A stretch of DNA of 64,000 nt, from contig NZ_CP045994.1 of NCBI RefSeq assembly GCF_016899425.1, positions 2,418,001-2,482,000 on the forward strand, written 5' to 3'. Made by a program: the position numbers and the translations under genes. How positions within the stretch are numbered: position 1 is the first letter of the stretch; each line of letters starts with the position of its first letter. The notes under the pieces were generated by a model. That model was not told the DNA's origin and searched no databases. It saw only the letters and a list, made by a program, of their open reading frames with translations. Below, piece by piece: positions 45,424-53,584 of the stretch. Source of the stretch: Burkholderia sp. MS389. Lineage in GTDB: Bacteria > Pseudomonadota > Gammaproteobacteria > Burkholderiales > Burkholderiaceae.

Positions 45424-46239
45424 TCAGGCGCGCGGCGTGTCGGGCTCGACGACGTCGCCGCCGAGCAGGTGCACGCCTTCGCGCAGCTTCACGAACGCGG
45501 CCGCGACCGCTTCCGGCTCGCCCTTCACGCCGAGATCGATGTGACGGCGCGCATAGATGCCGCCGCGCTCCGCGTCGCCGACGCTCGGCAGGCTGAACAC
45601 GCGCACGCCCGGGAAATCGCGCTCGATCTTCTCCATCAGCGGCGTCAGCGTCGATTCCGGCAGCTCGAACACGTACAGCGAGCGCTCGGCATGCGGCGTC
45701 GCGTGATGCAGATGCGCGTACTTCGTATCGAGCACCCATTCGATCATCGGCCATGCCATCACCGGGAAGCCCGGCACGAAGTGAAGATCGCCGACCGAGA
45801 AGCCCGGAATCCGGTTATAGCCGTTCGGGATGATCGTCGCGCCGGCCGGGAACACGCCCATGTTGAAGCGATGCTGGTTCTCCGGCGACTCGAAGTCGAC
45901 CGGCGTGGCAGGATCGGTGTGCGTTTCGCGGATCCGTTCCGAAATCAACGCCTTCGCGTCCGGATGCAGCTCGAGCGGCACGCCGAGCGCGGCGGCCGCG
46001 CACTGGCGCGTATGGTCGTCCGGCGTCGCGCCGATCCCGCCCGTCGAGAACACGATGTCGCCCGACGCGATCGCACGCGCGAGCGTCGCGGTGATGCGCG
46101 CGGGATCGTCGCCGACGTATTCGGCCCAGTCGAGCGCGAGGCCGCGCGCGCCCAGCAGTTCGATGACCTTCGCCAGATGCTTGTCCTGCCGGCGGCCCGA
46201 AAGGATTTCGTCGCCGATGATGATGATGCCGATGCTCAT
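45424..46239 (-). CDS. CinA/molybdopterin-binding domain protein, short form
   Basis: A 271-residue protein made only of the MoCF/CinA-N domain: the start MSIGIIIIGDEILSGRRQDKH, the mononucleotide-type motif VFSTGGIGATPDDHTR near 67-82, and NGYNRIPGF near 135. The C-terminal nicotinamide-nucleotide amidohydrolase domain of full CinA (about 400 residues) is absent. Family members act in nicotinamide nucleotide or FAD/ADP-ribose pyrophosphate clean-up or, more loosely, competence; the exact activity of this short form is unknown. Its start overlaps the stop of the EI24-family gene by four bases (ATGA), so the two are translationally coupled. Confidence 0.88.
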   Translation of the reverse strand: MSIGIIIIGDEILSGRRQDKHLAKVIELLGARGLALDWAEYVGDDPARITATLARAIASGDIVFSTGGIGATPDDHTRQCAAAALGVPLELHPDAKALISERIRETHTDPATPVDFESPENQHRFNMGVFPAGATIIPNGYNRIPGFSVGDLHFVPGFPVMAWPMIEWVLDTKYAHLHHATPHAERSLYVFELPESTLTPLMEKIERDFPGVRVFSLPSVGDAERGGIYARRHIDLGVKGEPEAVAAAFVKLREGVHLLGGDVVEPDTPRA

Positions 46240-47063
46240 GCCTGCCCCATGTCGATTGCGGTGGCGCGCGCACTCGCGCGCAGGTCTTCCAGCGCGCGCA
46301 GGCAGTAGTGCCCGAACCACAGCGCCGAGAAGACGAGGATGAAAGCGTAAACCCAGATCATGGCGGCCGCGACGAACGGGAACAGCACCATCATCCAGAC
46401 CGACGAGACCCACACGAAGGTCGGCACGGTGCCGAGCAGCCCGGTCGCGACGCCGATGCCGATCAGCGGCCAGCGATGCCGGCGCACGAGCGCGCGGCGC
46501 TCGTCGCGGCTCGCGTGCAGCGCGAGCGCGTCGTAGGTCATCACGCGGTACGTGAGCCAGCCCCAGATCACCGGCGGCAGCAGCGCGAAGAACGGCGGAA
46601 TCAGCCACAGCGGGATCGTGACGACGAGCAGCACGACGCCGACGATCGCCGCGCCGAGCGAATTGACCACGCTGCCGAGGAAGGTGCCGCCCCGCTTCGG
46701 CTCGAGCGCCGCGAACTGCCGGTTCGACAGGTGCTTGATCACGACCGGCATCGAGATCGTCGCGATCAGCAGCAGCACGGTCAGCACGATCAGCGGGATC
46801 GCGAGCGACACGACCACGAACGGCGCGACGACCGCATGCAGCTGCGACATGCCGATCGCATCGAACGCGCGATACAGCGCGGCCGTCAGCACGAAACCGT
46901 CGAGCGCGCCGCGCGCGAGATCCAGCAGCGTCTGCCACGAGAACCACAGCACGACGCCCCACAGCAGCGCCGACACGACGAACGGCATCAGGGTGAGCCA
47001 CAGCATGCGCGGATGCAGCGCGCTGGCGAGCGCCCGGACGAAGGAACGCAGCAGGTCGTTCAT
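46236..47063 (-). CDS. EI24/CysZ-family integral membrane protein
   Basis: A 275-residue multi-pass inner-membrane protein. Hydrophobic segments lie at about 20-45 (LWLTLMPFVVSALLWGVVLWF), 78-108, 135-165, 195-220 and 222-250. It resembles the EI24 family (PF07264 type, which includes the sulfate importer CysZ), but CysZ-specific function is not shown. It overlaps the CinA-domain gene by four bases and precedes it in transcription, so the two may act together. ATG 47063 is the obvious start. No signal peptide. Confidence 0.82.
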   Translation of the reverse strand: MNDLLRSFVRALASALHPRMLWLTLMPFVVSALLWGVVLWFSWQTLLDLARGALDGFVLTAALYRAFDAIGMSQLHAVVAPFVVVSLAIPLIVLTVLLLIATISMPVVIKHLSNRQFAALEPKRGGTFLGSVVNSLGAAIVGVVLLVVTIPLWLIPPFFALLPPVIWGWLTYRVMTYDALALHASRDERRALVRRHRWPLIGIGVATGLLGTVPTFVWVSSVWMMVLFPFVAAAMIWVYAFILVFSALWFGHYCLRALEDLRASARATAIDMGQA

Positions 47064-47112
47064 GCGAGCCTATGAAATCTGGATTGACGGAGAAAAACGG
47101 GGAAAGCATAAA

Positions 47113-47154
47113 CCACGCGGCCCGCGTGCGCCAAAGCGCAGGCGGGCCGCGTGG
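47113..47154. terminator. Large hairpin between the EI24-family gene and the sterol desaturase
   Basis: CCACGCGGCCCGC and GCGGGCCGCGTGG are perfect 13-base arms with an inner TGCGC-CAAA-GCGCA stem. It follows the desaturase gene by 41 bases. No T-run. Confidence 0.65.
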
Positions 47155-47195
47155 GAAAGTCGTTCACCGGGAGAAAGGCCCGATCGGGATGGGGA

Positions 47196-48170
47196 TCAGG
47201 CCGACGCCGCGCCGTGCTTCGCGGGGAACAGGCGCCGGAAGATCCGCACGAACGCGAGGCCGTGCTGCGCCCAGAAGCCTTCGCCGTAGGACACGCCTTC
47301 GACCTGCTCGCGGATGCCGGTCGGCTCAACCGTGCGGTTCCACGACGCGGTGCCGAACATCATGTCCCACCACGGGAACAGCACGCCGAAGTTGCAGCCG
47401 TACTTGGTGCCTTCGTGGCCGTAGCCGACCGCATGGTGGCGGCGATGGAAGATCGGGCTGACGAGCAGGCGCTCGCCGATGCGGCCGTACGACAGCCGCG
47501 CATTCGTATGCTGGATGCTCTGCAGGAAGTTCGTGACCGCGGTCAGCACGACGAACTGCGACGGCGTCACGCCGATCACCAGCGCGATCGCCGCGAAGAA
47601 GCACGACTGGAGCACGTCGTCGAGCAGGTGATTGCGGTCGTCGCACCACAGCGACATCTGCCGCTGGCTGTGATGGACCGCGTGCAGCTCCCACCAGATG
47701 CCGAACTTGTGCTGCCAGCGGTGATACCAGTAGCCGGCGAAATCGAGCACGACGAGGTAGATCGCGAACGCGACGATCGGCTGCGAGGTCACGCCCGGCC
47801 ACAGATAGTCGAGGTTCACGTTCGCGACGCCGTGCAGGCGCAGCCACGCCTGGAGGTTGTCGAACACCGGCTGCAGCGCGAAGAAGAAGAACAGCGTGTA
47901 GATGCCGAGCTTCGAGATCGCGGTGTAGATCACGTCGACCCGCACCGCGCGGCGGTTCTTCCAGCGCTCGACCGGCAACAGCGCCTCCAGCGGGCGCAGC
48001 AGCGCGAACATCAGCACCATCTGCAGCGCGCCGACGATCACCCAGTACAGCGCATCGTAGGTGTCCTCGTCGTAGTCCATCAGGTTGAACTTGAAGAGGA
48101 GCGGCTGCACGACGTCGACGTACAGCCAGGTCTGGATGTCCGACACGAACGCATCGATCAGGTGCAGCAT
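47196..48170 (-). CDS. Fatty acid hydroxylase/sterol desaturase superfamily protein
   Basis: A 324-residue membrane protein with four or more hydrophobic segments (about 42-62, 88-108, 125-150, 185-210). Three histidine clusters, HRWQH (about 150-154), HAVHH (about 163-167) and HRRHH (about 242-246), are the di-iron ligands of this superfamily, which hydroxylates or desaturates lipids. The substrate is unknown; bacterial members act on fatty acids, hopanoid-like or other lipids. The start lies 16 bases after the stop of the beta-propeller gene, so both share a transcript. All His motifs are intact. Confidence 0.9.
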   Translation of the reverse strand: MLHLIDAFVSDIQTWLYVDVVQPLLFKFNLMDYDEDTYDALYWVIVGALQMVLMFALLRPLEALLPVERWKNRRAVRVDVIYTAISKLGIYTLFFFFALQPVFDNLQAWLRLHGVANVNLDYLWPGVTSQPIVAFAIYLVVLDFAGYWYHRWQHKFGIWWELHAVHHSQRQMSLWCDDRNHLLDDVLQSCFFAAIALVIGVTPSQFVVLTAVTNFLQSIQHTNARLSYGRIGERLLVSPIFHRRHHAVGYGHEGTKYGCNFGVLFPWWDMMFGTASWNRTVEPTGIREQVEGVSYGEGFWAQHGLAFVRIFRRLFPAKHGAASA

Positions 48171-48186
48171 CGTTCGCCTCCGCCCG

Positions 48187-49176
48187 TCACGCGCCGTTCG
48201 CCGCCTTCCACGGCGCGCGGTCGTAGAAGTAGATGCCGTGCGGCGAGCGGCCGACGGCGATCGTCTGCACCAGCTTGCGCGAGGCCAGATCGATGATCCC
48301 GACCTTCTTCGCGAAACGGAACGTCACCCACAGCGTCTTCTTGTCGGCGGACAGCTCCATGTCGTCGGGGCCCGGCAGCAGGCCGGTGATGTCGCCGACC
48401 TTGGTGAGCGTGATCTCGTCGATGATGCTGATCGTGTTCGCGACGCGGTTCGTGATCGCGACGTGCGTGCCGTCGGCGAGCGAGCGGAAGTTGTGCGCGC
48501 CCTTGCCCGTCTGGATCGTCTTCACGATCTTCTGATTGCGCCAGTCGACGACCGCGACGTAATCGGCGCCCGTCATGCCGACCAGCAGGTATTTGTCGTC
48601 CGGCGTCATCCACAGGCCCGCCGGCACCTTGCCGACCGGCATCTTCCACTTGACCGTCTGCGTCGCGAGGTCGACCGCCGCGATCTCGCCGGACACCTGC
48701 AGCGACACGAGCGCGGTCTTGCTGTCCTTCGTGAACGCGAGGTGGCTCGGCATCACCGCGAGCGGCAAGCGCTTCACGAGATGCAGGTCGCGGCCGTCGT
48801 AGCTGTAGATGTCGAGCCGGTCGAGGCGCAGCCCGGTCGACACGAACCACTTCTTGTCGGGCGAAAAGCCAAGCTGGTACGGATCCTCGATGCCTTCGAC
48901 CGTGCGCTGCAGCTTGCCCGTCTTCGGATCGACGAACATCAGGCTGTTCGAGACCGAATTCGCGACGATCAGCGACGAATTGTCGGGCGTCGCCATCAGA
49001 TGGTGCGGCTCCTTCCCGGTCGGCATCGTGGATACGACCTCGCGGGACTGCTGGTCGATCAGGGAAAGCGTCGCTTCGGCCGAATTGAGGACGATCACGT
49101 TATTCGCGTGTGCGGCGGGCGCCAGCACGGCGGCGGCCAGCGCAAGCGTGCGGCCGAAGGAAAGGAAAGTGCGCAT
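48187..49176 (-). CDS. Secreted YVTN/cytochrome-d1-like beta-propeller protein
   Basis: A 329-residue periplasmic protein: signal peptide at 1-24 (LALAAAVLAPAAHA), then seven roughly 40-residue blade repeats, visible as recurring SPDKKWFVSTG, TPDDKYLLVGM and SADKKTLWVTF-type segments with D/N-rich turns. It belongs to the YVTN (nitrous-oxide-reductase/cytochrome-d1-type) propellers, but no haem motif CxxCH is present. Propellers of this class are often placed with oxidative catabolic genes; the role here is open. It precedes the desaturase by 16 bases and is probably its partner. Confidence 0.85.
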   Translation of the reverse strand: MRTFLSFGRTLALAAAVLAPAAHANNVIVLNSAEATLSLIDQQSREVVSTMPTGKEPHHLMATPDNSSLIVANSVSNSLMFVDPKTGKLQRTVEGIEDPYQLGFSPDKKWFVSTGLRLDRLDIYSYDGRDLHLVKRLPLAVMPSHLAFTKDSKTALVSLQVSGEIAAVDLATQTVKWKMPVGKVPAGLWMTPDDKYLLVGMTGADYVAVVDWRNQKIVKTIQTGKGAHNFRSLADGTHVAITNRVANTISIIDEITLTKVGDITGLLPGPDDMELSADKKTLWVTFRFAKKVGIIDLASRKLVQTIAVGRSPHGIYFYDRAPWKAANGA

Positions 49177-49289
49177 GAAGACTCACGTCGTGGAACAGCG
49201 GTCATTGTAGAACGTTCGGCGGGCCCCTCCGGTTGACCCATGCCGGTATTGCGCCGCTTTTGCGCCGCCTGTGCGTCACCTCGCCGCAC

Positions 49290-49318
49290 GCCGCGGCGGC
49301 GGGACGAGCCGCCGCGGC
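49290..49318. other. Hairpin after hrpA
   Basis: GCCGCGGCGGC and GCCGCCGCGGC are perfect 11-base arms around a 7-base loop, 38 bases past the hrpA stop. No T-run, so termination is uncertain. Confidence 0.5.
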
Positions 49319-49355
49319 CGGCGTCGCGGTGCAGGCCCGGCCAACCGACGTCGCG

Positions 49356-52300
49356 CTAGCGCTGCATCGACTCCCAGACCTTGTGCAGACGCTTGACAGA
49401 GACCGGCATCGGCGTGCGCAGTTCCTGCGCGAACAGCGAAATCCGCAGTTCCTCGAGCAGCCAGCGGAATTCCGCGAGCCGCGCATCGGCGACGCCGCCA
49501 CGCTGAGACACCGCGCGCTGGTACTGCTGGGCCAGGGGCAGCAGGTCGGCCGACTGCTTCGCGTCGCGCGCCGGATCGGCCTTCAGCTTGTCGATCCGCA
49601 GCGCGATGCCCTTCAGGTAGCGCGGGAAATGCGCAAGCTGTGCGTAAGGCGTGTCGATCACGAAGCGCTTGCCGACCAGCGCGGCCAGTTGCTGCTGCAG
49701 GTCCGCATGGGCCTGCGCGAACGGCTTCGCCTGCGCGCGCTTCTTCACGAGCCCCGCGTATTCGGCCAGGATCTGTCCGACGAGCCGCGCGATTTCCTGC
49801 GCGAGCAGGTTCAGGCGGCTGCGGCCCTCGTCACGGCGCGCGTGGAAGCTCGCGTCGTCGTCGGGCAGCGGGTCCTGCAGGCATGCGCGGTCGAGCGCCG
49901 TGTCGATCAGCTGGTCGCGCAGCTCGTCCTGCGTGCCGAGCGACATGTACTGCATCGCCATCTCGCGCAGGCCCGGCAGGTTCTTTTCCAGGAACTTGAT
50001 CGGCTCCTTCAGCTGCAGCGCGAACAGCCGCCGCAAGCCGGCCCGGTGGATGCGCGCGGCCTCCTCCGGCGAATCGAACACCTCGACGTCGCAATGCGTG
50101 CCGCGGTCGACGAGCGCCGGATAGCCGTACAGCGTCTGGCCGCGCCGGCGGATTTCCAGCAGCTCGGGCAGCTTGCCGAAATTCCACGTCGTCAGGTTCT
50201 CGTACAGCGCGGTCGCGCCGGTTTCGGCCGGGGCGGCCGTCTGCGGCGCCGCGCCCTTGCCCGGCTTGCCGCCTCGCGCCGCCGAACCCGGCGGGGCGGC
50301 AGGCGCGGCCGTGTCGCCTGCGTCGCCCGCGCCCGCGTCGCCGCCGGTCGCGATCGTCGACGCCGCCGCGATCTTCTGGAACTGCTGTTGCGCCTGCGCG
50401 CCCAGCTCCTGGCGAAGCTGCGCGAGATTGCGCCCCATCGCGAGCTGGCGGCCGTGCTCGTCGATCACCTTGAAATTCATGAACAGGTGCGCGGGCAGCG
50501 TCTCGAGCTTGAAGTCGGCCGTTTTCATCGCGACCTGCGTCTCGCCGCGCACGTCGGCGATCAGCGCCTCGACGAGGCCGCCCGCGCCGAAGCGCTCGCG
50601 CCCCATCCGCTCGACGAAACCGGCCGCGTACTCGGGCAGCGGCACGCAGTGCCGGCGCAGCTTCTGCGGCAGCGACTTCAGCAGCAGTTGCACCTTCTCC
50701 TTCAGCATCCCGGGCACCAGCCACTCGCAGCGGCGCGCGTCGACCTGGTTCAGCGCGTAGAGCGGCACCGCGAGCGTCACGCCGTCGCGCGGCGTGCCGG
50801 GCTCGAAGTGGTACGTAAGCGCCATCTCGACGCCGGCCATCGTCGCGCGCTTCGGGAACAGGTCGGTCGTCACGCCGGCCGCCTCGTGGCGCATCAGGTC
50901 GTCGCGCGACAGGTACAGCAGCCGCTGCTTGTCGTCGGGCTGGCCGCCCTTCTTCACCTCGTCGCGATACCAGCGCTCGAACGCGGCGCCCGTATGGATG
51001 CCTTCCGGGATCGCGTGGTCGTAGTACGCGTAGATCAACTCGTCGTCGACCAGCACGTCCTGGCGGCGCGACTTGTGCTCGAGCTGCTCGATGTCGGCGA
51101 GCAGCTTGCGGTTGTGCGCGAAGAACGGCAGCTTCGTGTCGAATTCGCCTTCGACCAGCGCGCCGCGGATGAACAGCTCGCGTGCGCGCGCCGGGTCCTG
51201 CTTGCCGAACGCGACGCGCCGCCGGTGGTAGATCGGCAGCCCGTACAGCGTCGCGCGCTCGAACGCGCTGACCTGCGCCGGACGCTTCTCCCAGTGCGGC
51301 TCCGACAGCGATTTCTTCAGCAGGTGCGCGCCGATCTTCTCGACCCACTCCGGCTCGATCTTCGCGAGGCAGCGCGCGTACAGCCGGCTCGTCTCGACGA
51401 GCTCGGCCGCCATCACCCAGCGGCCGGCCTTCTTCGCGAGCGCGGAGCCTGGCCACAGGTAGAACTTGATGCCGCGCGCGCCAAGGTAATGCGGATCGTC
51501 GTCGGCCTTCATCCCGAGGTTGCCGAGCAGGCCCGTCAACAGGGCCAGATGAATCTGCTCGTACGTGGCTTCGGCTTCGTTGAGCCGCCAGCCGTGCTCG
51601 CGCACCACCGTCAGCAGCTGCGAATGGACGTCGCGCCACTCGCGCAGCCGCAGGTGCGACAGGAAGTTCTGCCGGCACGCGTCGATCAGCTGGCGATTCG
51701 ACTTCTTGTGCGCGACGGCCTCTTCGAACCACGCCCAGATCTTCAGCCACTGCAGGAATTCGGAGCGCTCGTCCGCGAACCGGCGATGCGCCTGGTCGGC
51801 CTGCTCCTGCGCTTCGATCGGGCGGTCGCGCGGGTCCTGCACGGACAGCGCGCTCGCGATGATCAGCACCTCGCGCAACGACTGCTGGTCGCGCGCGGCG
51901 AGAATCATCCGGCCGACGCGCGGGTCGAGCGGCAGCCGCGCGAGCTCGCGGCCGAGCGGCGTCAGCGCGTTGTCGTCGTCGACCGCGCCGAGCTCGTTGA
52001 GCAACTGATAACCGTCCGCGATCGCGCGGCCGGGCGGCGGTTCGAGGAACGGGAACGATTCGATCGCGGTCAGGTGCAGCGACTTCATCCGCAGGATCAC
52101 CGACGCGAGCGACGAGCGCAGGATTTCCGGATCGGTGAAGCGCGCACGCGCCTGATAGTCGCTTTCCTCGTACAAGCGGATGCACACGCCGTCGGCCACG
52201 CGGCCGCAGCGGCCCGCGCGCTGGTTCGCGGCGGCCTGCGAGATCGACTCGACCTGCAACTGCTCGACCTTGTTCCGGTACGAATAGCGCTTCACGCGTG

Positions 52301-53561
52301 CAAGGCCGGTATCGACCACGTAGCGGATGCCCGGCACCGTCAGCGAGGTTTCGGCCACGTTGGTCGCGAGCACGATCCGGCGCGCGTTCGACGCCTTGAA
52401 CACCTTGTCCTGGTCGGCCGCCGACAGCCGCGCGAACAGCGGCAGGATCTCCGTATGCGGCGGATGGTGCTTGCGCAGCGCCTCGGCCGCCTCGCGAATC
52501 TCGCGCTCGCCGGGCAGGAACACCAGCACGTCGCCGGGGCCTTCGCGGCACAGCTCGTCGACCGCGTCGACGATCGCGTCCATCAGGTCGCGTTCGGCTT
52601 CGCGTGCGGTCTTCACGCGGTCGCGGCCGCCCGTGCCTTCGGCGTTCTTGACGGCCGGGCGATCCTCGGCCACCGGCCGGTAGCGCATCTCGACCGGGTA
52701 CAGCCGCCCGCTCACCTCGATCACGGGCGCCGGACGTTCATCGGTGCCGAAATGGCGCGCGAAGCGATCGGCGTCGATCGTCGCGGACGTGACGATCAGC
52801 TTCAGGTCCGGCCGCCGGGGCAGGATCTCCTTCAGATAGCCGAGCAGAAAGTCGATGTTCAGGCTGCGCTCGTGCGCCTCGTCGATGATCAGCGTGTCGT
52901 ACGCTTTCAGCAGCGGATCGGTCTGCGTCTCGGCGAGCAGGATGCCGTCCGTCATCAGCTTCACGGACGCGCCCGGCGCGAGATTGTCGGTGAAGCGCAC
53001 CTTGTAGCCGACCACCTCGCCGAACGGCGTGCCGAGTTCCTCGGCGATGCGGCGGCCGGTCGACGACGCGGCCAGGCGCCGCGGCTGCGTATGGCCGATC
53101 AGGCCGGTGCCGCCGGCGCCGAGGCCGCGGCCGAGATCGAGACAGATCTTCGGCAACTGCGTGGTCTTGCCCGAGCCGGTTTCGCCGCAGACGATGACGA
53201 CCTGATGACCGGCGATCGCGCGCGCGATTTCGTCGCGCTTGCCCGACACGGGCAGGCTTTCGGGGTAGGTGATCGGCGGGACGGGGTTCGGCGGGACTGC
53301 CGCGCGCGCCGCACGCTCGCGGCGCGGGGCGCGCTCGCCGGTTGCCTGCGGCGCGCCCTTCGCGGCCGGCTGGCGCGCGTCGCCGCGCCGTTCGTCATGG
53401 CGCGGCCCGCGCGGCGCGGGTGCCGGCTTGCCCGCCGGCTTGTCCTGCTGCTGGCGCGGCGGCTGGCCCTGCTGCTCGCGCGCATCGGCCGCACCATCCG
53501 GGTGCTTCGCCGACGGCGTATTGGCCCGCGTCGGCGCGGGACTTTTAGAAACATTCGACAT
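49356..53561 (-). CDS. hrpA: ATP-dependent RNA helicase HrpA (DEAH box)
   Basis: Large DEAH-box helicase linked to RNA turnover and ribosome rescue. The 1401-residue protein (E. coli 1300) has Walker A GETGSGKTT near 124, DEAH in IIDEAHERS near 226, SAT in IVTSATIDADRF near 256 and QRAGRCGR near 450, then the winged helix, ratchet and OB-fold, and the long HrpA-specific DUF3418 C-terminal part from about 800. The extra length is the low-complexity, Arg/Pro-rich head (about 1-90). ATG 53561 lies nine bases after a -10 box, so the message is probably leaderless. Confidence 0.96.
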   Translation of the reverse strand: MSNVSKSPAPTRANTPSAKHPDGAADAREQQGQPPRQQQDKPAGKPAPAPRGPRHDERRGDARQPAAKGAPQATGERAPRRERAARAAVPPNPVPPITYPESLPVSGKRDEIARAIAGHQVVIVCGETGSGKTTQLPKICLDLGRGLGAGGTGLIGHTQPRRLAASSTGRRIAEELGTPFGEVVGYKVRFTDNLAPGASVKLMTDGILLAETQTDPLLKAYDTLIIDEAHERSLNIDFLLGYLKEILPRRPDLKLIVTSATIDADRFARHFGTDERPAPVIEVSGRLYPVEMRYRPVAEDRPAVKNAEGTGGRDRVKTAREAERDLMDAIVDAVDELCREGPGDVLVFLPGEREIREAAEALRKHHPPHTEILPLFARLSAADQDKVFKASNARRIVLATNVAETSLTVPGIRYVVDTGLARVKRYSYRNKVEQLQVESISQAAANQRAGRCGRVADGVCIRLYEESDYQARARFTDPEILRSSLASVILRMKSLHLTAIESFPFLEPPPGRAIADGYQLLNELGAVDDDNALTPLGRELARLPLDPRVGRMILAARDQQSLREVLIIASALSVQDPRDRPIEAQEQADQAHRRFADERSEFLQWLKIWAWFEEAVAHKKSNRQLIDACRQNFLSHLRLREWRDVHSQLLTVVREHGWRLNEAEATYEQIHLALLTGLLGNLGMKADDDPHYLGARGIKFYLWPGSALAKKAGRWVMAAELVETSRLYARCLAKIEPEWVEKIGAHLLKKSLSEPHWEKRPAQVSAFERATLYGLPIYHRRRVAFGKQDPARARELFIRGALVEGEFDTKLPFFAHNRKLLADIEQLEHKSRRQDVLVDDELIYAYYDHAIPEGIHTGAAFERWYRDEVKKGGQPDDKQRLLYLSRDDLMRHEAAGVTTDLFPKRATMAGVEMALTYHFEPGTPRDGVTLAVPLYALNQVDARRCEWLVPGMLKEKVQLLLKSLPQKLRRHCVPLPEYAAGFVERMGRERFGAGGLVEALIADVRGETQVAMKTADFKLETLPAHLFMNFKVIDEHGRQLAMGRNLAQLRQELGAQAQQQFQKIAAASTIATGGDAGAGDAGDTAAPAAPPGSAARGGKPGKGAAPQTAAPAETGATALYENLTTWNFGKLPELLEIRRRGQTLYGYPALVDRGTHCDVEVFDSPEEAARIHRAGLRRLFALQLKEPIKFLEKNLPGLREMAMQYMSLGTQDELRDQLIDTALDRACLQDPLPDDDASFHARRDEGRSRLNLLAQEIARLVGQILAEYAGLVKKRAQAKPFAQAHADLQQQLAALVGKRFVIDTPYAQLAHFPRYLKGIALRIDKLKADPARDAKQSADLLPLAQQYQRAVSQRGGVADARLAEFRWLLEELRISLFAQELRTPMPVSVKRLHKVWESMQR

Positions 53562-53569
53562 GGGGGCGC

Positions 53570-53577
53570 ATTATAAT
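53570..53577. promoter_or_regulatory. Overlapping divergent -10 boxes of hrpA and argA
   Basis: ATTATAAT is read on both strands: TATAAT for argA (53572-53577, + strand) and TATAAT for hrpA (53570-53575, - strand). Each -10 ends seven to eight bases before its ATG. Neither gene has a Shine-Dalgarno sequence, and -35 boxes are weak. Confidence 0.7.
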
Positions 53578-53584
53578 CCCGCCC

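Noticed and set aside
49233-53576. A very long open frame on the + strand opposite hrpA (also long + frames opposite hscA at 7249-9882 and aceE at 23914-26691)
   Set aside because: In this high-GC genome, the strand opposite a well-coding gene is often open; translations are Arg/Ala/His-rich with no domains, and the minus-strand genes are certain.
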